Positions 26,368-35,375 of a stretch of DNA of 64,000 nucleotides are shown in pieces (position 1 is the first letter of the stretch; every line of letters starts with the position of its first letter). A program made the translations under genes and the position numbers. Below the pieces are notes generated by a model. That model was not told where the DNA came from. It worked only from the letters and a program-made list of their open reading frames with translations, and searched no databases. This stretch comes from Agrobacterium vaccinii (GTDB taxonomy: Bacteria; Pseudomonadota; Alphaproteobacteria; Rhizobiales; Rhizobiaceae): the NCBI RefSeq assembly GCF_021310995.1, contig NZ_CP054151.1, positions 1,095,501 through 1,159,500 of the forward strand, in the 5' to 3' direction.

Positions 26368-27705
26368 TCAGGCAGACTGCGCGAAGTTTCTTACATCGCC
26401 CACGCGGCCCAGGCCGAAATGCGACCGGAGGGTGTTGCCTTCATACCTTTTGCGGAACAGGCCTCGCTTTTGCAGGATCGGAACCACCTCTTCGGCAAAG
26501 AGCGAAAGCTGGCTGTTGATGATCGGCGGCATGACGTTGAAGCCATCTGCTGCGCCGCTGCGAAACCAGTCTTCGATGATGTCGGCAACCTGTTCTGGAG
26601 TGCCGGTCGCCACGAAATGTCCGCGCGCACCGGCCAGCTTGCGCAACAACTGACGAAGTGTCAGGTTTTCCTTGAGCGTCAAATCCACGTAACCGATCAC
26701 GCGGCTCTTCGAAGCCTCTACCGTTTCGGGGTCGGGGAAGTCACTGCGTGTGAGTGGTCTGTCCAGCGGAATGTGGCTGAAGTCATGGCCTCCGAACCGT
26801 GCCGACAGGCGTGTCAGACCCACATCTGTACTGGTGAGGGCATCCAGTTCTTCCCAGACCCGCTCAGCCTCTTTCATGGTAGAGCCAATCGCAGCACTTA
26901 TGCCCGGCAAAACGACGATGTCATCTGCACTGCGTCCGTAGCCAGTCGCGCGAGTTTTGATGTCGGCATAAAAGGCCTTGGCCGATTCTTTCGTCATATG
27001 TGCGGTGAAGATCGCTTCGGCCCATCTGGCTGCAAAACCACGACCTGCATCGGACTGGCCAGCTTGGATATAGACCGGACGAGATTGCGGGCTTTCAGGC
27101 ACGTTGAGCGGCCCTGATGTCCGATAGTGATGGCCGACGTAGTTCGCTGGCACGATCCGGTCGCGGTCGAGATAGTGCCCACTTTCCCGGTCGTCCAGCA
27201 CGGCATCTGCGGGAAAGCTCTTCCAGAGTGCGTCGACCGCCTCTACAAATTCTTCTGCCAGCTTGTAACGATCTCCATGATCGAGATTTTGCTGGAGCCC
27301 ATAATTGGCGCCTGCCTCCGGTGCCCAGGACGTGACGATATTCCACCCTGCGCGACCGTTTGACAGGTGATCCAGCGTGGCGAACTGGCGGGCGAGGGTG
27401 TAGGGCAAGCTGTAGGTTGTCGATGCTGTGCCGATGAGGCCGATGTTTTTCGTATGGGCTGCAAGCAGCGAAAGAAGAACGATAGGCTCCAGCGATCCCG
27501 ACGACGCCAATCCGCTGCTGTTACCCGCCGCCAATGTATCGGCCAGAAAGACGGCGTCGAACTTCGCGTCTTCGGCGATCGTTGCAGCCTCGACATAGAG
27601 GTTCAAGTCGGTCAGCGCCTTGTGGTTTGACTTGGGATGTCTCCACGCTCCCTCATGGTGGCCGCGGGACATGAGAAACAGATTGAGATGCAACTGACGC
27701 GACAT
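26368..27705 (-). CDS. FMN-dependent monooxygenase, NtaA/SnaA/DszA family
   Basis: 445-residue bacterial luciferase-like flavin monooxygenase. The start RQLHLNLFLMSRGHHEGAWRHP is characteristic; later blocks are DAVFLADTLAA, GLIGTASTTYSLPYTLARQFATLDHLSNGRAGWNIVTSW and VYIQAGQSDAGRGFAARWAEAIF. Such enzymes use FMNH2 to cleave C-S or C-N bonds in sulfonates, sulfones or aminopolycarboxylates. ATG 27705 follows GAAGGA. It ends the operon after an SsuABC-like importer, so its substrate is probably that importer's cargo. Confidence 0.88.
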   Translation of the reverse strand: MSRQLHLNLFLMSRGHHEGAWRHPKSNHKALTDLNLYVEAATIAEDAKFDAVFLADTLAAGNSSGLASSGSLEPIVLLSLLAAHTKNIGLIGTASTTYSLPYTLARQFATLDHLSNGRAGWNIVTSWAPEAGANYGLQQNLDHGDRYKLAEEFVEAVDALWKSFPADAVLDDRESGHYLDRDRIVPANYVGHHYRTSGPLNVPESPQSRPVYIQAGQSDAGRGFAARWAEAIFTAHMTKESAKAFYADIKTRATGYGRSADDIVVLPGISAAIGSTMKEAERVWEELDALTSTDVGLTRLSARFGGHDFSHIPLDRPLTRSDFPDPETVEASKSRVIGYVDLTLKENLTLRQLLRKLAGARGHFVATGTPEQVADIIEDWFRSGAADGFNVMPPIINSQLSLFAEEVVPILQKRGLFRKRYEGNTLRSHFGLGRVGDVRNFAQSA

Positions 27706-27715
27706 GGTATGTCCT

Positions 27716-28438
27716 TCAAATAGTGTCGGCTTCGACGCCAAGGCTTCTAAGCAGCTTTGTTCGTAGCAAGGAGAGTTCGCTCTGGTGCTCGCGGCGGGGG
27801 TGGGGAAGCGAGATGGAATGGTCTTCGGCGATACTGCCGTCCTTCAAGACAAGGATGCGGTCAGACAGAAGCAAAGCCTCGTCCACATCGTGCGTGACAA
27901 GGATGATTGTTGGTTTTTGATGCTGGACGAGACGCATAAGCAGCGCCTGCATTTTCAACCGTGTGAGTGCGTCCAGTGCCCCGAAGGGTTCGTCGGCCAA
28001 CAAAAGATCAGGCATACGCAGCAATGATCTTGCCAGCGAAGCCCGCTGTTTTTGTCCGCCTGATAGCGTCGATGGCCAGACGTCTGCCTTGTCGCCAATG
28101 CCGACATCCCCAAGCATTTCCTGCGCGGCTGTTCGTGCATCGGATCGACGTAGCCCGAGCGTGACATTGTCGATGACAGTCTTCCACGGCAGAAGCCGCG
28201 AATCTTGAAAAAGAACGGATACGTTTTCCGGCGTGCTGTAATGGCCCCTCGTTTCTGCATCGTCGTCAAGTCCGGCAAGCGCCCGCAGCAGGGTCGTCTT
28301 ACCGGACCCGGATTCTCCAAGCAGGGTCACGAATTGCCCCGCAGGAATATCCAGCGAGATGCGATCCAGAACGGTTTTGGTATCGAAGCTGCGTGAAAGG
28401 TCGCGCAAAACCACAGCATTTTTCACATGTAGATTCAT
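27716..28438 (-). CDS. ABC transporter ATP-binding protein, SsuB/TauB type
   Basis: 240-residue ATPase of the nitrate/sulfonate/taurine group: Walker A GESGSGKTT, signature LSGGQKQR, Walker B LLADEPFGALD, switch LVTHDVDEAL. The start overlaps the permease stop by 4 bases (ATGA). Confidence 0.9.
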   Translation of the reverse strand: MNLHVKNAVVLRDLSRSFDTKTVLDRISLDIPAGQFVTLLGESGSGKTTLLRALAGLDDDAETRGHYSTPENVSVLFQDSRLLPWKTVIDNVTLGLRRSDARTAAQEMLGDVGIGDKADVWPSTLSGGQKQRASLARSLLRMPDLLLADEPFGALDALTRLKMQALLMRLVQHQKPTIILVTHDVDEALLLSDRILVLKDGSIAEDHSISLPHPRREHQSELSLLRTKLLRSLGVEADTI

Positions 28439-29286
28439 GATCCCAAAGCCCGTCTGTAGGAAAGTGCACGGGTTTCGATCAGCCTAACGACCGCGTCGGA
28501 GGCGAGACCCAAAATGGCGTAAATCATGATGCCAACGACGATGATGTCTGTCTGGCCCCAGTCACGCGCCCGGTTCATCAGATAGCCTATGCCCGTTTGC
28601 GTATTGACGAGTTCCAGCACCACAAGGGCTGTCCAACAGAGAGCGACCGCAAGACGCAACGACACGAAGAAGCCGGGCAGGGCGCCGGGCAGGGCGACGT
28701 GGCGAATGAACTCAAGCCGGGTCAGGCCCAAGGTCCGCGCGAGCTCGACATGACCGATATCGATGCCGCGCAGTGCCGCATGGGTGTTGATATAGACCGG
28801 GACGAGTACGGCGGTGAAGATCAGGAAAACCTTCATAGACTCGCCAATGCCCAGCCAGATGATGACGAGCGGTATGAGCGCGAGCGTCGGTATCGCTCTT
28901 TTGATCTGGACAAGTCCGTCTATCAAAGCTTCGCCGGTTCGAGTGAGCCCAGATAGCAAAGCCAGGACGACGCCGACGAGAACACCCAGAAACAGCCCGG
29001 AATAGGCGCGGATTGCTGACGCCGCGAGGTGGGGCAGGAGGGTGCCGTCCACCAGCATGTCATAGCCTGTGTGAATGGCGGTCGATGGGGCTGCCAGCGT
29101 GCTTGGCGACAGCAGGCCAAGCCGGGAGGCCGCTTCCCACGTTGCAAGGAGGATGATCGGCCCGAGTAATCGCATTCCCGGCGGCAGCTTTGCCGGGGTA
29201 AGGCGGACAGCTTTGCGCTGGCTGCTAAACTCCGTGGCGCGTCTGGTGACGCCGCTTGCAAACCGTCCTGATGTAATGTCTGCCAT
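28435..29286 (-). CDS. ABC transporter permease, SsuC/TauC type
   Basis: 283-residue permease; the family loop LARTLGLTRLEFIRHVALPGALPG and the C-terminal GIGYLMNRARDWGQTDIIVVGIMIYAILG block are clear. ATG 29286 has GGAGG 4 bases upstream; the ribosome site lies inside a few codons preceding it, and overlaps the end of the SBP gene. Confidence 0.9.
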   Translation of the reverse strand: MADITSGRFASGVTRRATEFSSQRKAVRLTPAKLPPGMRLLGPIILLATWEAASRLGLLSPSTLAAPSTAIHTGYDMLVDGTLLPHLAASAIRAYSGLFLGVLVGVVLALLSGLTRTGEALIDGLVQIKRAIPTLALIPLVIIWLGIGESMKVFLIFTAVLVPVYINTHAALRGIDIGHVELARTLGLTRLEFIRHVALPGALPGFFVSLRLAVALCWTALVVLELVNTQTGIGYLMNRARDWGQTDIIVVGIMIYAILGLASDAVVRLIETRALSYRRALGS

Positions 29287-29297
29287 GAGACCTCCGA

Positions 29298-30278
29298 TCA
29301 ACGTGACTGCTCTATGGTCCTGTCGAATTTATCGACAAAAGACCCCTTGGCATCGAGACGTTCCTTGATTGATCCAGCCTGATACAGGATGTCGATCAGC
29401 TTTTGATGGTGGGGAATGGCCTCTGCCGAGGTTTGAAACACCAACGGCGACTGGCCCTTCAGGATCGCTGCGGCGTCTTCAGCGGAAACGCGCTGAAAGT
29501 CCGTATAGTAGAATTTTGCCCAGTCCGCGTCGTGCTCGTTGCTCCACTCTCCGGCCTTCACGAAGGCCGATATGAACTGGCGAACTGCTTCGGCCTTTTC
29601 AGGGTCTGCAAGAACCTCCGGGCGCGCATAAAAGTAGGAGGTGCTCGGCAACAGCTTTCGCTCTTCTGGATCGAGCACGGGGCTCGCGCCAGCTTGGTTG
29701 ACGAGGCGGGTAACGAAGGGCTCTTGGAGAACGGCGACATCAACGGCACCTGAGCGCAAAGCGTCCGGCAGGTCTGCCACACGTAAATTGACGAGCGTGA
29801 CATCGCTCAGTTTCAAACCAGCCCTGTTTAGTGCTTCGATCAGGAAAACCTGACGGCCGGACCCTTCGACATAGCTCAGTTTTTTACCTTTGAGCTCAGC
29901 CAAATGATTGATTGTGAGGCCCGGACGGCTGGTGAGCCGATATTGAGCGATCTCGCGCGTGAATGTCGCAACGATTGGCAGAAGAGTTCCTGATGCACGC
30001 GCCTGGATCGGTGGCGTATCGCCGACATAAGCAATATCGACAGCGCCTGCCCTGATCGCTTCAAGAATGGCAGGGCCGCCTGCAAAATTGGGAAACTCGA
30101 CATCGAATGAGAGGCCTTTGCCTTGTCCGCTGGCGTCCAACAGATTGCGAACGAGTTCCGCTTGGTCAGCGACAATCAGCTTCGATGCTGGATTGGCAGC
30201 GTTTGCTGACGGCGAACCGAATGAAATCACGGCAACGAACATCGACAGGGATGCTTGCAAAATTCTTCTGCGGAACAA
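29298..30278 (-). CDS. ABC transporter substrate-binding protein, SsuA/TauA type
   Basis: 326-residue periplasmic protein. The signal peptide is FRRRILQASLSMFVAVISFGSPSANA. The motifs FPNFAGGPAILEAIRAGAVDIAYVGDTPPI and LKGKKLSYVEGSG are those of sulfonate and aliphatic-sulfonate binding proteins. The likely start is TTG 30278, with GGAG about 9 bases upstream; no ATG gives a complete signal peptide. The exact ligand cannot be told from sequence. Confidence 0.87.
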   Translation of the reverse strand: MFRRRILQASLSMFVAVISFGSPSANAANPASKLIVADQAELVRNLLDASGQGKGLSFDVEFPNFAGGPAILEAIRAGAVDIAYVGDTPPIQARASGTLLPIVATFTREIAQYRLTSRPGLTINHLAELKGKKLSYVEGSGRQVFLIEALNRAGLKLSDVTLVNLRVADLPDALRSGAVDVAVLQEPFVTRLVNQAGASPVLDPEERKLLPSTSYFYARPEVLADPEKAEAVRQFISAFVKAGEWSNEHDADWAKFYYTDFQRVSAEDAAAILKGQSPLVFQTSAEAIPHHQKLIDILYQAGSIKERLDAKGSFVDKFDRTIEQSR

Positions 30279-30513
30279 GGAATATTCTCCGTTACAGGCA
30301 CGCTGTCATCGGTAGATAGCGGCAGATATCAACTCTTGTTTAATGTAAATAAAGCCTAGTGAATTAATAGGTTATCTGTGCGCATGGTTTGCGTGTTAAA
30401 GCATTTCTTTTCCACGAGATGCGATTTCCAGAGACGAAAATTCCAGTGCTTTAACGCCCCATCGCCCGCGCGTATCCGCTGCGAATGTTCTGCCTGACTG
30501 CCGGAAAGTGGGA

Positions 30514-31587
30514 TCACAGCCCAAAATCAAGCTGTGGAGCTTGGGCAGTGTCTTCGGTGCTGAGCGAGGAGAGAGTGATACCCAGGAGACGGACCGGCTT
30601 TTTGAATGGAAAGACAGACGCTAGCAAAGTGTCTGCTAGATCCAGAGCAAATTCCAAATTCGGAATGCCAGACGGCATCGTCTTGCTTCGTGTTGCCTGG
30701 GTGAAATCCGAATATTTGATTTTGACCGTTACGGTTTTCCCGATGATGTCATGTGCCTCGCAGTACCGCCAGACCTTTTCTGCCAGAGGCCGCAACTCAG
30801 CCTTGGCGAGGTCGAGGCGATCGATATCCTCGGCAAACGTGTCTTCCGCGCCGATGGATTTACGGATGCGGTTGGGTTTGACCTGCCTCTCGTCGATGCC
30901 ACGGGCGATCCCGTAAAAGTATGGTCCCGATTTGCCGAAGTGCTGTTGAAGGAAGGCGAGGGGTTTTGATTTCAAATCTAGGCCGGTCTCGATACCGTGC
31001 CGTTTCATACGCTCGGCGGTAGCGGGACCCACGCCATGGAATTTCTTGACGGGAAGAGCCTCAACAAAGGCTGGACCGTTCTTCGGCGTTATCACGGCCT
31101 GACCATTGGGCTTGTTCAGGTCGCTCGCCATCTTCGCCAGGAATTTATTGTAGGAGATGCCAGCGGAGGCGTTGAGGCCTGTAACCTCCTTGATCTTCGC
31201 GCGAATTTCGAGCGCTATATCGGTGGCGATCTCCATACCTTTCAGGTTCTCGGTGACGTCGAGATAGGCTTCGTCCAGTGACAGGGGCTCGATGATGGGT
31301 GTGTACTGTGCGAAAATCTCGCGGATTTGCTGGGAGACCTGCCGATAGACCTCGAAGCGAGGAGGCACGAAAATCAGGTCAGGGCATTTTCGTTTGGCGG
31401 TGACAGAGGGCATGGCCGAATAGACGCCGAAGGCACGTGCCTCATAACTCGCAGCCGCCACCACGCCGCGCGCAGCAGAACCCCCGACCGCCAACGGCTT
31501 GCCACGCAGTTCCGGGTTGTCACGCTGCTCGACGGAGGCGTAAAAGGCATCCATATCGATGTGGATGATTTTGCGAACCGGGTTCAT
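30514..31587 (-). CDS. dinB: DNA polymerase IV (Y family)
   Basis: 357-residue translesion polymerase. The N terminus IIHIDMDAFYASVEQRD has the first catalytic Asp; SLDEAYLDVT carries the Asp-Glu pair; YNKFLAKMASDLNKPNG and HGVGPATAERMKRHGIETG form the thumb HhH region. It synthesises across damaged bases with low fidelity. It is monocistronic and unrelated to the catabolic loci on both sides. Confidence 0.93.
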   Translation of the reverse strand: MNPVRKIIHIDMDAFYASVEQRDNPELRGKPLAVGGSAARGVVAAASYEARAFGVYSAMPSVTAKRKCPDLIFVPPRFEVYRQVSQQIREIFAQYTPIIEPLSLDEAYLDVTENLKGMEIATDIALEIRAKIKEVTGLNASAGISYNKFLAKMASDLNKPNGQAVITPKNGPAFVEALPVKKFHGVGPATAERMKRHGIETGLDLKSKPLAFLQQHFGKSGPYFYGIARGIDERQVKPNRIRKSIGAEDTFAEDIDRLDLAKAELRPLAEKVWRYCEAHDIIGKTVTVKIKYSDFTQATRSKTMPSGIPNLEFALDLADTLLASVFPFKKPVRLLGITLSSLSTEDTAQAPQLDFGL

Positions 31588-31744
31588 GTCTGGCTTTACC
31601 GATTGACCTTGTGCTTGCCGAAAATGTCGACCCGCGTTCTCAATGAGTTGCGTAGAGACTGGACGACCCTAGTACAGCAAAAGACGTTCTTCCCGCAGGT
31701 CCGACTCGCAAATATCTCCTCCAGCCATCTGAATTTTTACCGCG

Positions 31745-32512
31745 TCACAGCACCGAAAGCATGCCGCCATCGACATAGATGATTTGGCCGTTGATATAGT
31801 CCGAGGCCGCTGACGCCAGGAAAACGGCTGTGCCTGCGAGTTCCTCTGGTTTGCCCCAGCGTTTCGCAGGCGTGCGGCCTTTGACCCACGCGTCGAATTC
31901 AGGATTGTCGATCAGGGCCTGGTTCATGTCGGTGATCATGTAGCCAGGTCCGATGGCGTTGGCCTGAATGCCGAACTGCGCCCATTCAGCAGCCATGGCG
32001 CGGGTCAGCATTTTTATGCCGCCTTTGGCAACCGTGTAGGGTGCTACGGTGGCGCGCGCCAACTCGCTGGTGAGTGAGCCGATATTGATGATCTTGCCGC
32101 GTCCACGCGGGATCATGCGGCGTGCCGCCTCGCGGCCCAGCATGAAGGCGCTGGTCAGGTTGGTGTCGATGACCCGTTGCCAGTCTGCCGTTTCCAGATC
32201 GACAATTGGTTTGCGGAACTGAATGCCGGCATTGTTGACGAGAATATCGATTTCCACGCCTTGTGCGTCGAAATCTGCGAAGGCTGCTTTGATGGCCTCT
32301 TCCGAGGTGACATCGAAAATGGAAGCACTGGCCTCATAGCCGTTTGCCGTGAAATCTGCGACTGTACTGGCGACGCGTTCGCCGTTGGTGCCGTTGATAA
32401 TGACATGCGCACCGGCAGCAGCAAAGCCTTCCGCCATGGCGCGACCAAGGCCGCGCGAAGAGCCGGTGACGAGCGCGGTGCGCCCCTTGAGATCGAAAAG
32501 TGGATTGGTCAT
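31745..32512 (-). CDS. SDR-family sugar-acid dehydrogenase (gluconate 5-dehydrogenase-like)
   Basis: 255-residue short-chain dehydrogenase. The NAD(P)-binding motif is TGSSRGLGRAMAEGF, then NNAG, the catalytic Ser in INIGSLTSE, and YTVAKGG with the Tyr and Lys. The C terminus INGQIIYVDGGML is family-typical. Closest in pattern to gluconate 5-dehydrogenase/2-deoxygluconate dehydrogenases. It begins 8 bases after the enolase-superfamily gene, so the two form an operon for a sugar-acid or deoxysugar pathway. Confidence 0.85.
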   Translation of the reverse strand: MTNPLFDLKGRTALVTGSSRGLGRAMAEGFAAAGAHVIINGTNGERVASTVADFTANGYEASASIFDVTSEEAIKAAFADFDAQGVEIDILVNNAGIQFRKPIVDLETADWQRVIDTNLTSAFMLGREAARRMIPRGRGKIINIGSLTSELARATVAPYTVAKGGIKMLTRAMAAEWAQFGIQANAIGPGYMITDMNQALIDNPEFDAWVKGRTPAKRWGKPEELAGTAVFLASAASDYINGQIIYVDGGMLSVL

Positions 32513-32520
32513 GGTGGGCC

Positions 32521-33720
32521 TCACAACGTGCTGCGACGGACGCTGAGGTCCGAACGTTCATAGACGGCAGGAAGAAGGTCGACACCCAGTCCCGGACCTT
32601 CCATCGGCAGGACATAGCCATTCTCGATCACCGGGACATTGTCCACAAGCTCCTTGTACCATCCGGTATAGAAAGCGCGAACGGATTCCTGGATCAGCGT
32701 GTTGGGTTGGCTGAAGGAGGCGTGGATGGCCGCGATGAAACCGATAGGGCCGATGCAGTCATGCGGCGCGAAAGGGCGATGATAGGTGTCGGCCAGTGCT
32801 GCAATCTTGCGGCCCTCCGTCAGGCCGCCGGTCCAGCAGAGATCTGCCATGACGATCTGCATCGCGTCGCGGTCCAGCATGTCCTTGTAGGGAAAGCGCG
32901 AACCGAGCGTTTCGCTTGCGCAGACTGGTATTGTCGTGGAGCGCGCAAACTCACTCAGTGCCTGCGGAGAGTTCATGCGGATGGGATCTTCGTACCAGGT
33001 TGGCTGGTACTGCTCCAACACGCGGGCGATCTTGATGGCGGTTGGCAGGTTCCACAGTGAGTGAAATTCGACCATGATCTCTATTTTGTCACCCACCGCC
33101 TTGCGGATTTTCTCGAATGGCTCGACAGCCTTCTTCATCTGCTCAGGTGTGATGTGCACGCCGTGGTTCTCGATTGCTGCTGGGTCGAAGGGCCAGATTT
33201 TCATGGCGGTGATGCCACTTTCCAGCAGGCTTTCGGCCACAGCGTCGGCGCGGTTCATGAATCCGTCGAGGTCTTCGTAAGGGCCGTTCGCATCGCCAAG
33301 GTTCCAGGTGGAAACCGGCTTGATGTTGTGGGATCGTACATATTTGTAGCCAGCACATGTGTTGTAGACACGCTGTTTGTCGCGGCACAGACCGCCCAAC
33401 ATCTGATGGACGGGCTGATCACAGACCTTGCCGAAGATATCCCAAAGGCCAATGTCGATTGCCGATGTTGCACGGGACTCCGCCCCGGTCGATGCCTGCG
33501 CCATGGGAAGATTGGTCATCTCCCTGTGCAGCGCTTCGATGTGCAGCGGGTTTTTGCCTAACAGGCGCATCGCCAAGGTGTCGTGGATATGCGCTTCGAC
33601 GGCACCCGCACCGTAAAAAGTCTCCCCGAGCCCGATGATCCCTGCATCTGTGTGTATGCGAACCCAAAGGACATTGGAAAACTCTTCGGTTTTCAGTGTC
33701 TCGATCTGTGTGATTTTCAC
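32521..33720 (-). CDS. Enolase-superfamily dehydratase, mandelate racemase type
   Basis: 399 residues. The capping domain MKITQIETLKTEEF and the barrel motifs MKIWPF, MVEFHSLWN (metal ligand), WYEDPI, ASETLG and APHDCIGPIG are visible. The pattern resembles galactonate/gluconate-type acid-sugar dehydratases, in which the His of PHDC and the Glu ligands are catalytic. It is transcribed with the SDR gene. The exact sugar acid is not predictable from sequence. Confidence 0.85.
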   Translation of the reverse strand: MKITQIETLKTEEFSNVLWVRIHTDAGIIGLGETFYGAGAVEAHIHDTLAMRLLGKNPLHIEALHREMTNLPMAQASTGAESRATSAIDIGLWDIFGKVCDQPVHQMLGGLCRDKQRVYNTCAGYKYVRSHNIKPVSTWNLGDANGPYEDLDGFMNRADAVAESLLESGITAMKIWPFDPAAIENHGVHITPEQMKKAVEPFEKIRKAVGDKIEIMVEFHSLWNLPTAIKIARVLEQYQPTWYEDPIRMNSPQALSEFARSTTIPVCASETLGSRFPYKDMLDRDAMQIVMADLCWTGGLTEGRKIAALADTYHRPFAPHDCIGPIGFIAAIHASFSQPNTLIQESVRAFYTGWYKELVDNVPVIENGYVLPMEGPGLGVDLLPAVYERSDLSVRRSTL

Positions 33721-34304
33721 GGTGTTCTCCTACCCATCGCGATGTCGGCACGTTCGCCAGTCTTTCGCATCGCAATCAGATGCTGATATTGAATGGAGAG
33801 AATGACAATGCAACGCATCGTGTTTCACGGTGAAAATGCGGCTTTACCCGTCGCATGACCAGTCAGTAGTTGACCAGCAGTTGAGGGTTGGTTTCCCTAC
33901 CGAAGCGTGGCTTCACATCAAGCAGAGGTGCTGTTCTCTCGATGATTTCCTTGGTCATCGGTGCTGCCGTGGAAGCGGCTGTCCTACCTCCGTGCACACC
34001 GGTTTTGTGGGCTCCGTGACGAAGGCGCTTCTCTGTAAGCGCCTTTTTGGCGCACTCAGCCGGAATCGCTAGCCCTCATGACGTTAATACACATGGCGTC
34101 GAAGCCGCCCTCCACCATATCCCAGAAGGAGCACAGGTTGTGGTCACTCTCGACTGACACCCGATCAAGGCGACATGTGTAACGCTTTGGGACCTAGCCT
34201 GGTAAAGTAACGTGCCCGTGTTGATGGAGGACCAGTACGACGGCTCCCATGGCATTTCGTGCTCATTTGAAACATATTCGTCATGATGAAACTTGGAGGA
34301 TGTT
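33721..34304. other. Gene-free gap with plus-strand terminator and possible gene remnants
   Basis: No intact gene is seen in 584 bases. It contains a strong terminator hairpin at 34022-34048. On the minus strand two short open frames overlap: one ends at 33863 with IIERTAPLLDVKPRFG near its C terminus, the other covers 34056-34199 and reads HNLCSFWDMVEGGFDAMCIN. Neither has a start or a recognised family; they may be pieces of one decayed gene. The right edge holds the promoter of the gene at 34305. Confidence 0.4.
34022..34048 (+). terminator. Rho-independent terminator
   Basis: AAGGCGCTT (34022-34030), a 6-base loop and AAGCGCCTT (34037-34045) form a perfect 9-bp stem that runs into TTTTT (34044-34048). 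It is well formed on the plus strand, yet no plus-strand gene ends just before it. Confidence 0.75.
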
Positions 34305-35285
34305 ATGGCAACACAGCGCTATGGTGCCGGAATCTGGCATTTCGCAACCTATCTCGATCGTTATGCGACGGATGGCTATGGTTCGCCTCGCAGCGTGATC
34401 GACGCTATCGATCTTGCGGGGCAGGTGAATGACCTCTCGGTAGTCGATATCAACTATCCATTTTTTGGCGGGGACTTTTCCAACGCTCAGGTGAAGGAGG
34501 CGCTTGATCGAAACAAGCTCGGCGTTATCGGTATTACACCCGAAATTTACACGCGCGAGTTCGTCAAAGGCTCTTTCACAAATCCCGATGCAGGCATGCG
34601 GCGGCGAACGCATGAGTTGGTGACGGAAGCCTGTGAGCAGGTGCGTTATTTCAATGCCGATTACGTCAAGCTATGGCCGGGTCAGGATGGCTGGGATTAT
34701 CCTTTTCAGGTGGATTACGGCACGCTGTGGAAGCAATCGCTCGATGGTGTTGGACAGCTCGCCAGCGAAAATCCTGATCTGAAATTCGTGATCGAGTACA
34801 AACCCCGCGAACCGCGTGTGCGGATGAGCTTCGGCTCTGTCGCGCGGACGTTGTTGGGTATCGAAAAGATCGGCTTGCCGAATGTCGGCATTCTCCTGGA
34901 TTTCGGTCACGCGATCATGGGTGGAGAATCCGCTGCCGACAGCGCGCAACTGGCGATCGACTATGGGCGCCTGTTCGGTATGGACGTGAACGATAATTAT
35001 CGGTCCTGGGATGACGACCTTGTGGCAGGCAGCCTTCATCCCATCGAACTGTTCGAGTTTTTCCACGTGCTGAGGAAGAACAAGTGGGAAGGTGTATGGC
35101 AGCTCGATCAGTTTCCCTTCCGCGAAGACAGTGTCGCGACAGCCAACCACGCCATCGACTTCCTCAAGGCCGCATCGAGAGGTCTCGACGCGCTGGATGT
35201 GGATGCGCTGCAAGAGGCCCAGTCACGGCACGACGCAATCGGCGCACTGAAAATTGCTCAAAAAGCTTTGTATGGCGCAATGTAG
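34305..35285 (+). CDS. Sugar isomerase/epimerase-like TIM-barrel protein
   Basis: 326 residues of the xylose isomerase-like fold. [53 protein letters not shown] and [19 protein letters not shown] supply the acidic and His residues expected to bind a metal. It shares these blocks with the protein at 48669, so the two are paralogues. ATG 34305 follows TTGGAGGA. Probably isomerises a free aldose or ketose; precise substrate unknown. Confidence 0.8.
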   Translation: MATQRYGAGIWHFATYLDRYATDGYGSPRSVIDAIDLAGQVNDLSVVDINYPFFGGDFSNAQVKEALDRNKLGVIGITPEIYTREFVKGSFTNPDAGMRRRTHELVTEACEQVRYFNADYVKLWPGQDGWDYPFQVDYGTLWKQSLDGVGQLASENPDLKFVIEYKPREPRVRMSFGSVARTLLGIEKIGLPNVGILLDFGHAIMGGESAADSAQLAIDYGRLFGMDVNDNYRSWDDDLVAGSLHPIELFEFFHVLRKNKWEGVWQLDQFPFREDSVATANHAIDFLKAASRGLDALDVDALQEAQSRHDAIGALKIAQKALYGAM

Positions 35286-35297
35286 ACTGCCAACCAC

Positions 35298-35322
35298 GGT
35301 GCAGTCGCCATGAGACTGCACC
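35298..35322 (+). terminator. Terminator hairpin after the isomerase gene
   Basis: GGTGCAGTC (35298-35306) pairs exactly with GACTGCACC (35314-35322) over a 7-base loop, 13 bases past the stop, and is followed by a T-rich stretch ending in TCTTTT. Confidence 0.65.
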
Positions 35323-35353
35323 GGATGTCTTTTCGCATATCAATTAAAGGAAG

Positions 35354-35371
35354 CTGCCCCGCGCCGGGCAG
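35354..35371 (-). terminator. Terminator hairpin after the minus-strand dehydratase gene
   Basis: CTGCCC and GGGCAG form a GC-rich 6-bp stem with a 6-base loop 5 bases past the minus-strand stop; on that strand it runs into CTTCCTTTAATT. It backs onto the hairpin at 35298, serving the convergent partner. Confidence 0.5.
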
Positions 35372-35375
35372 TTCA

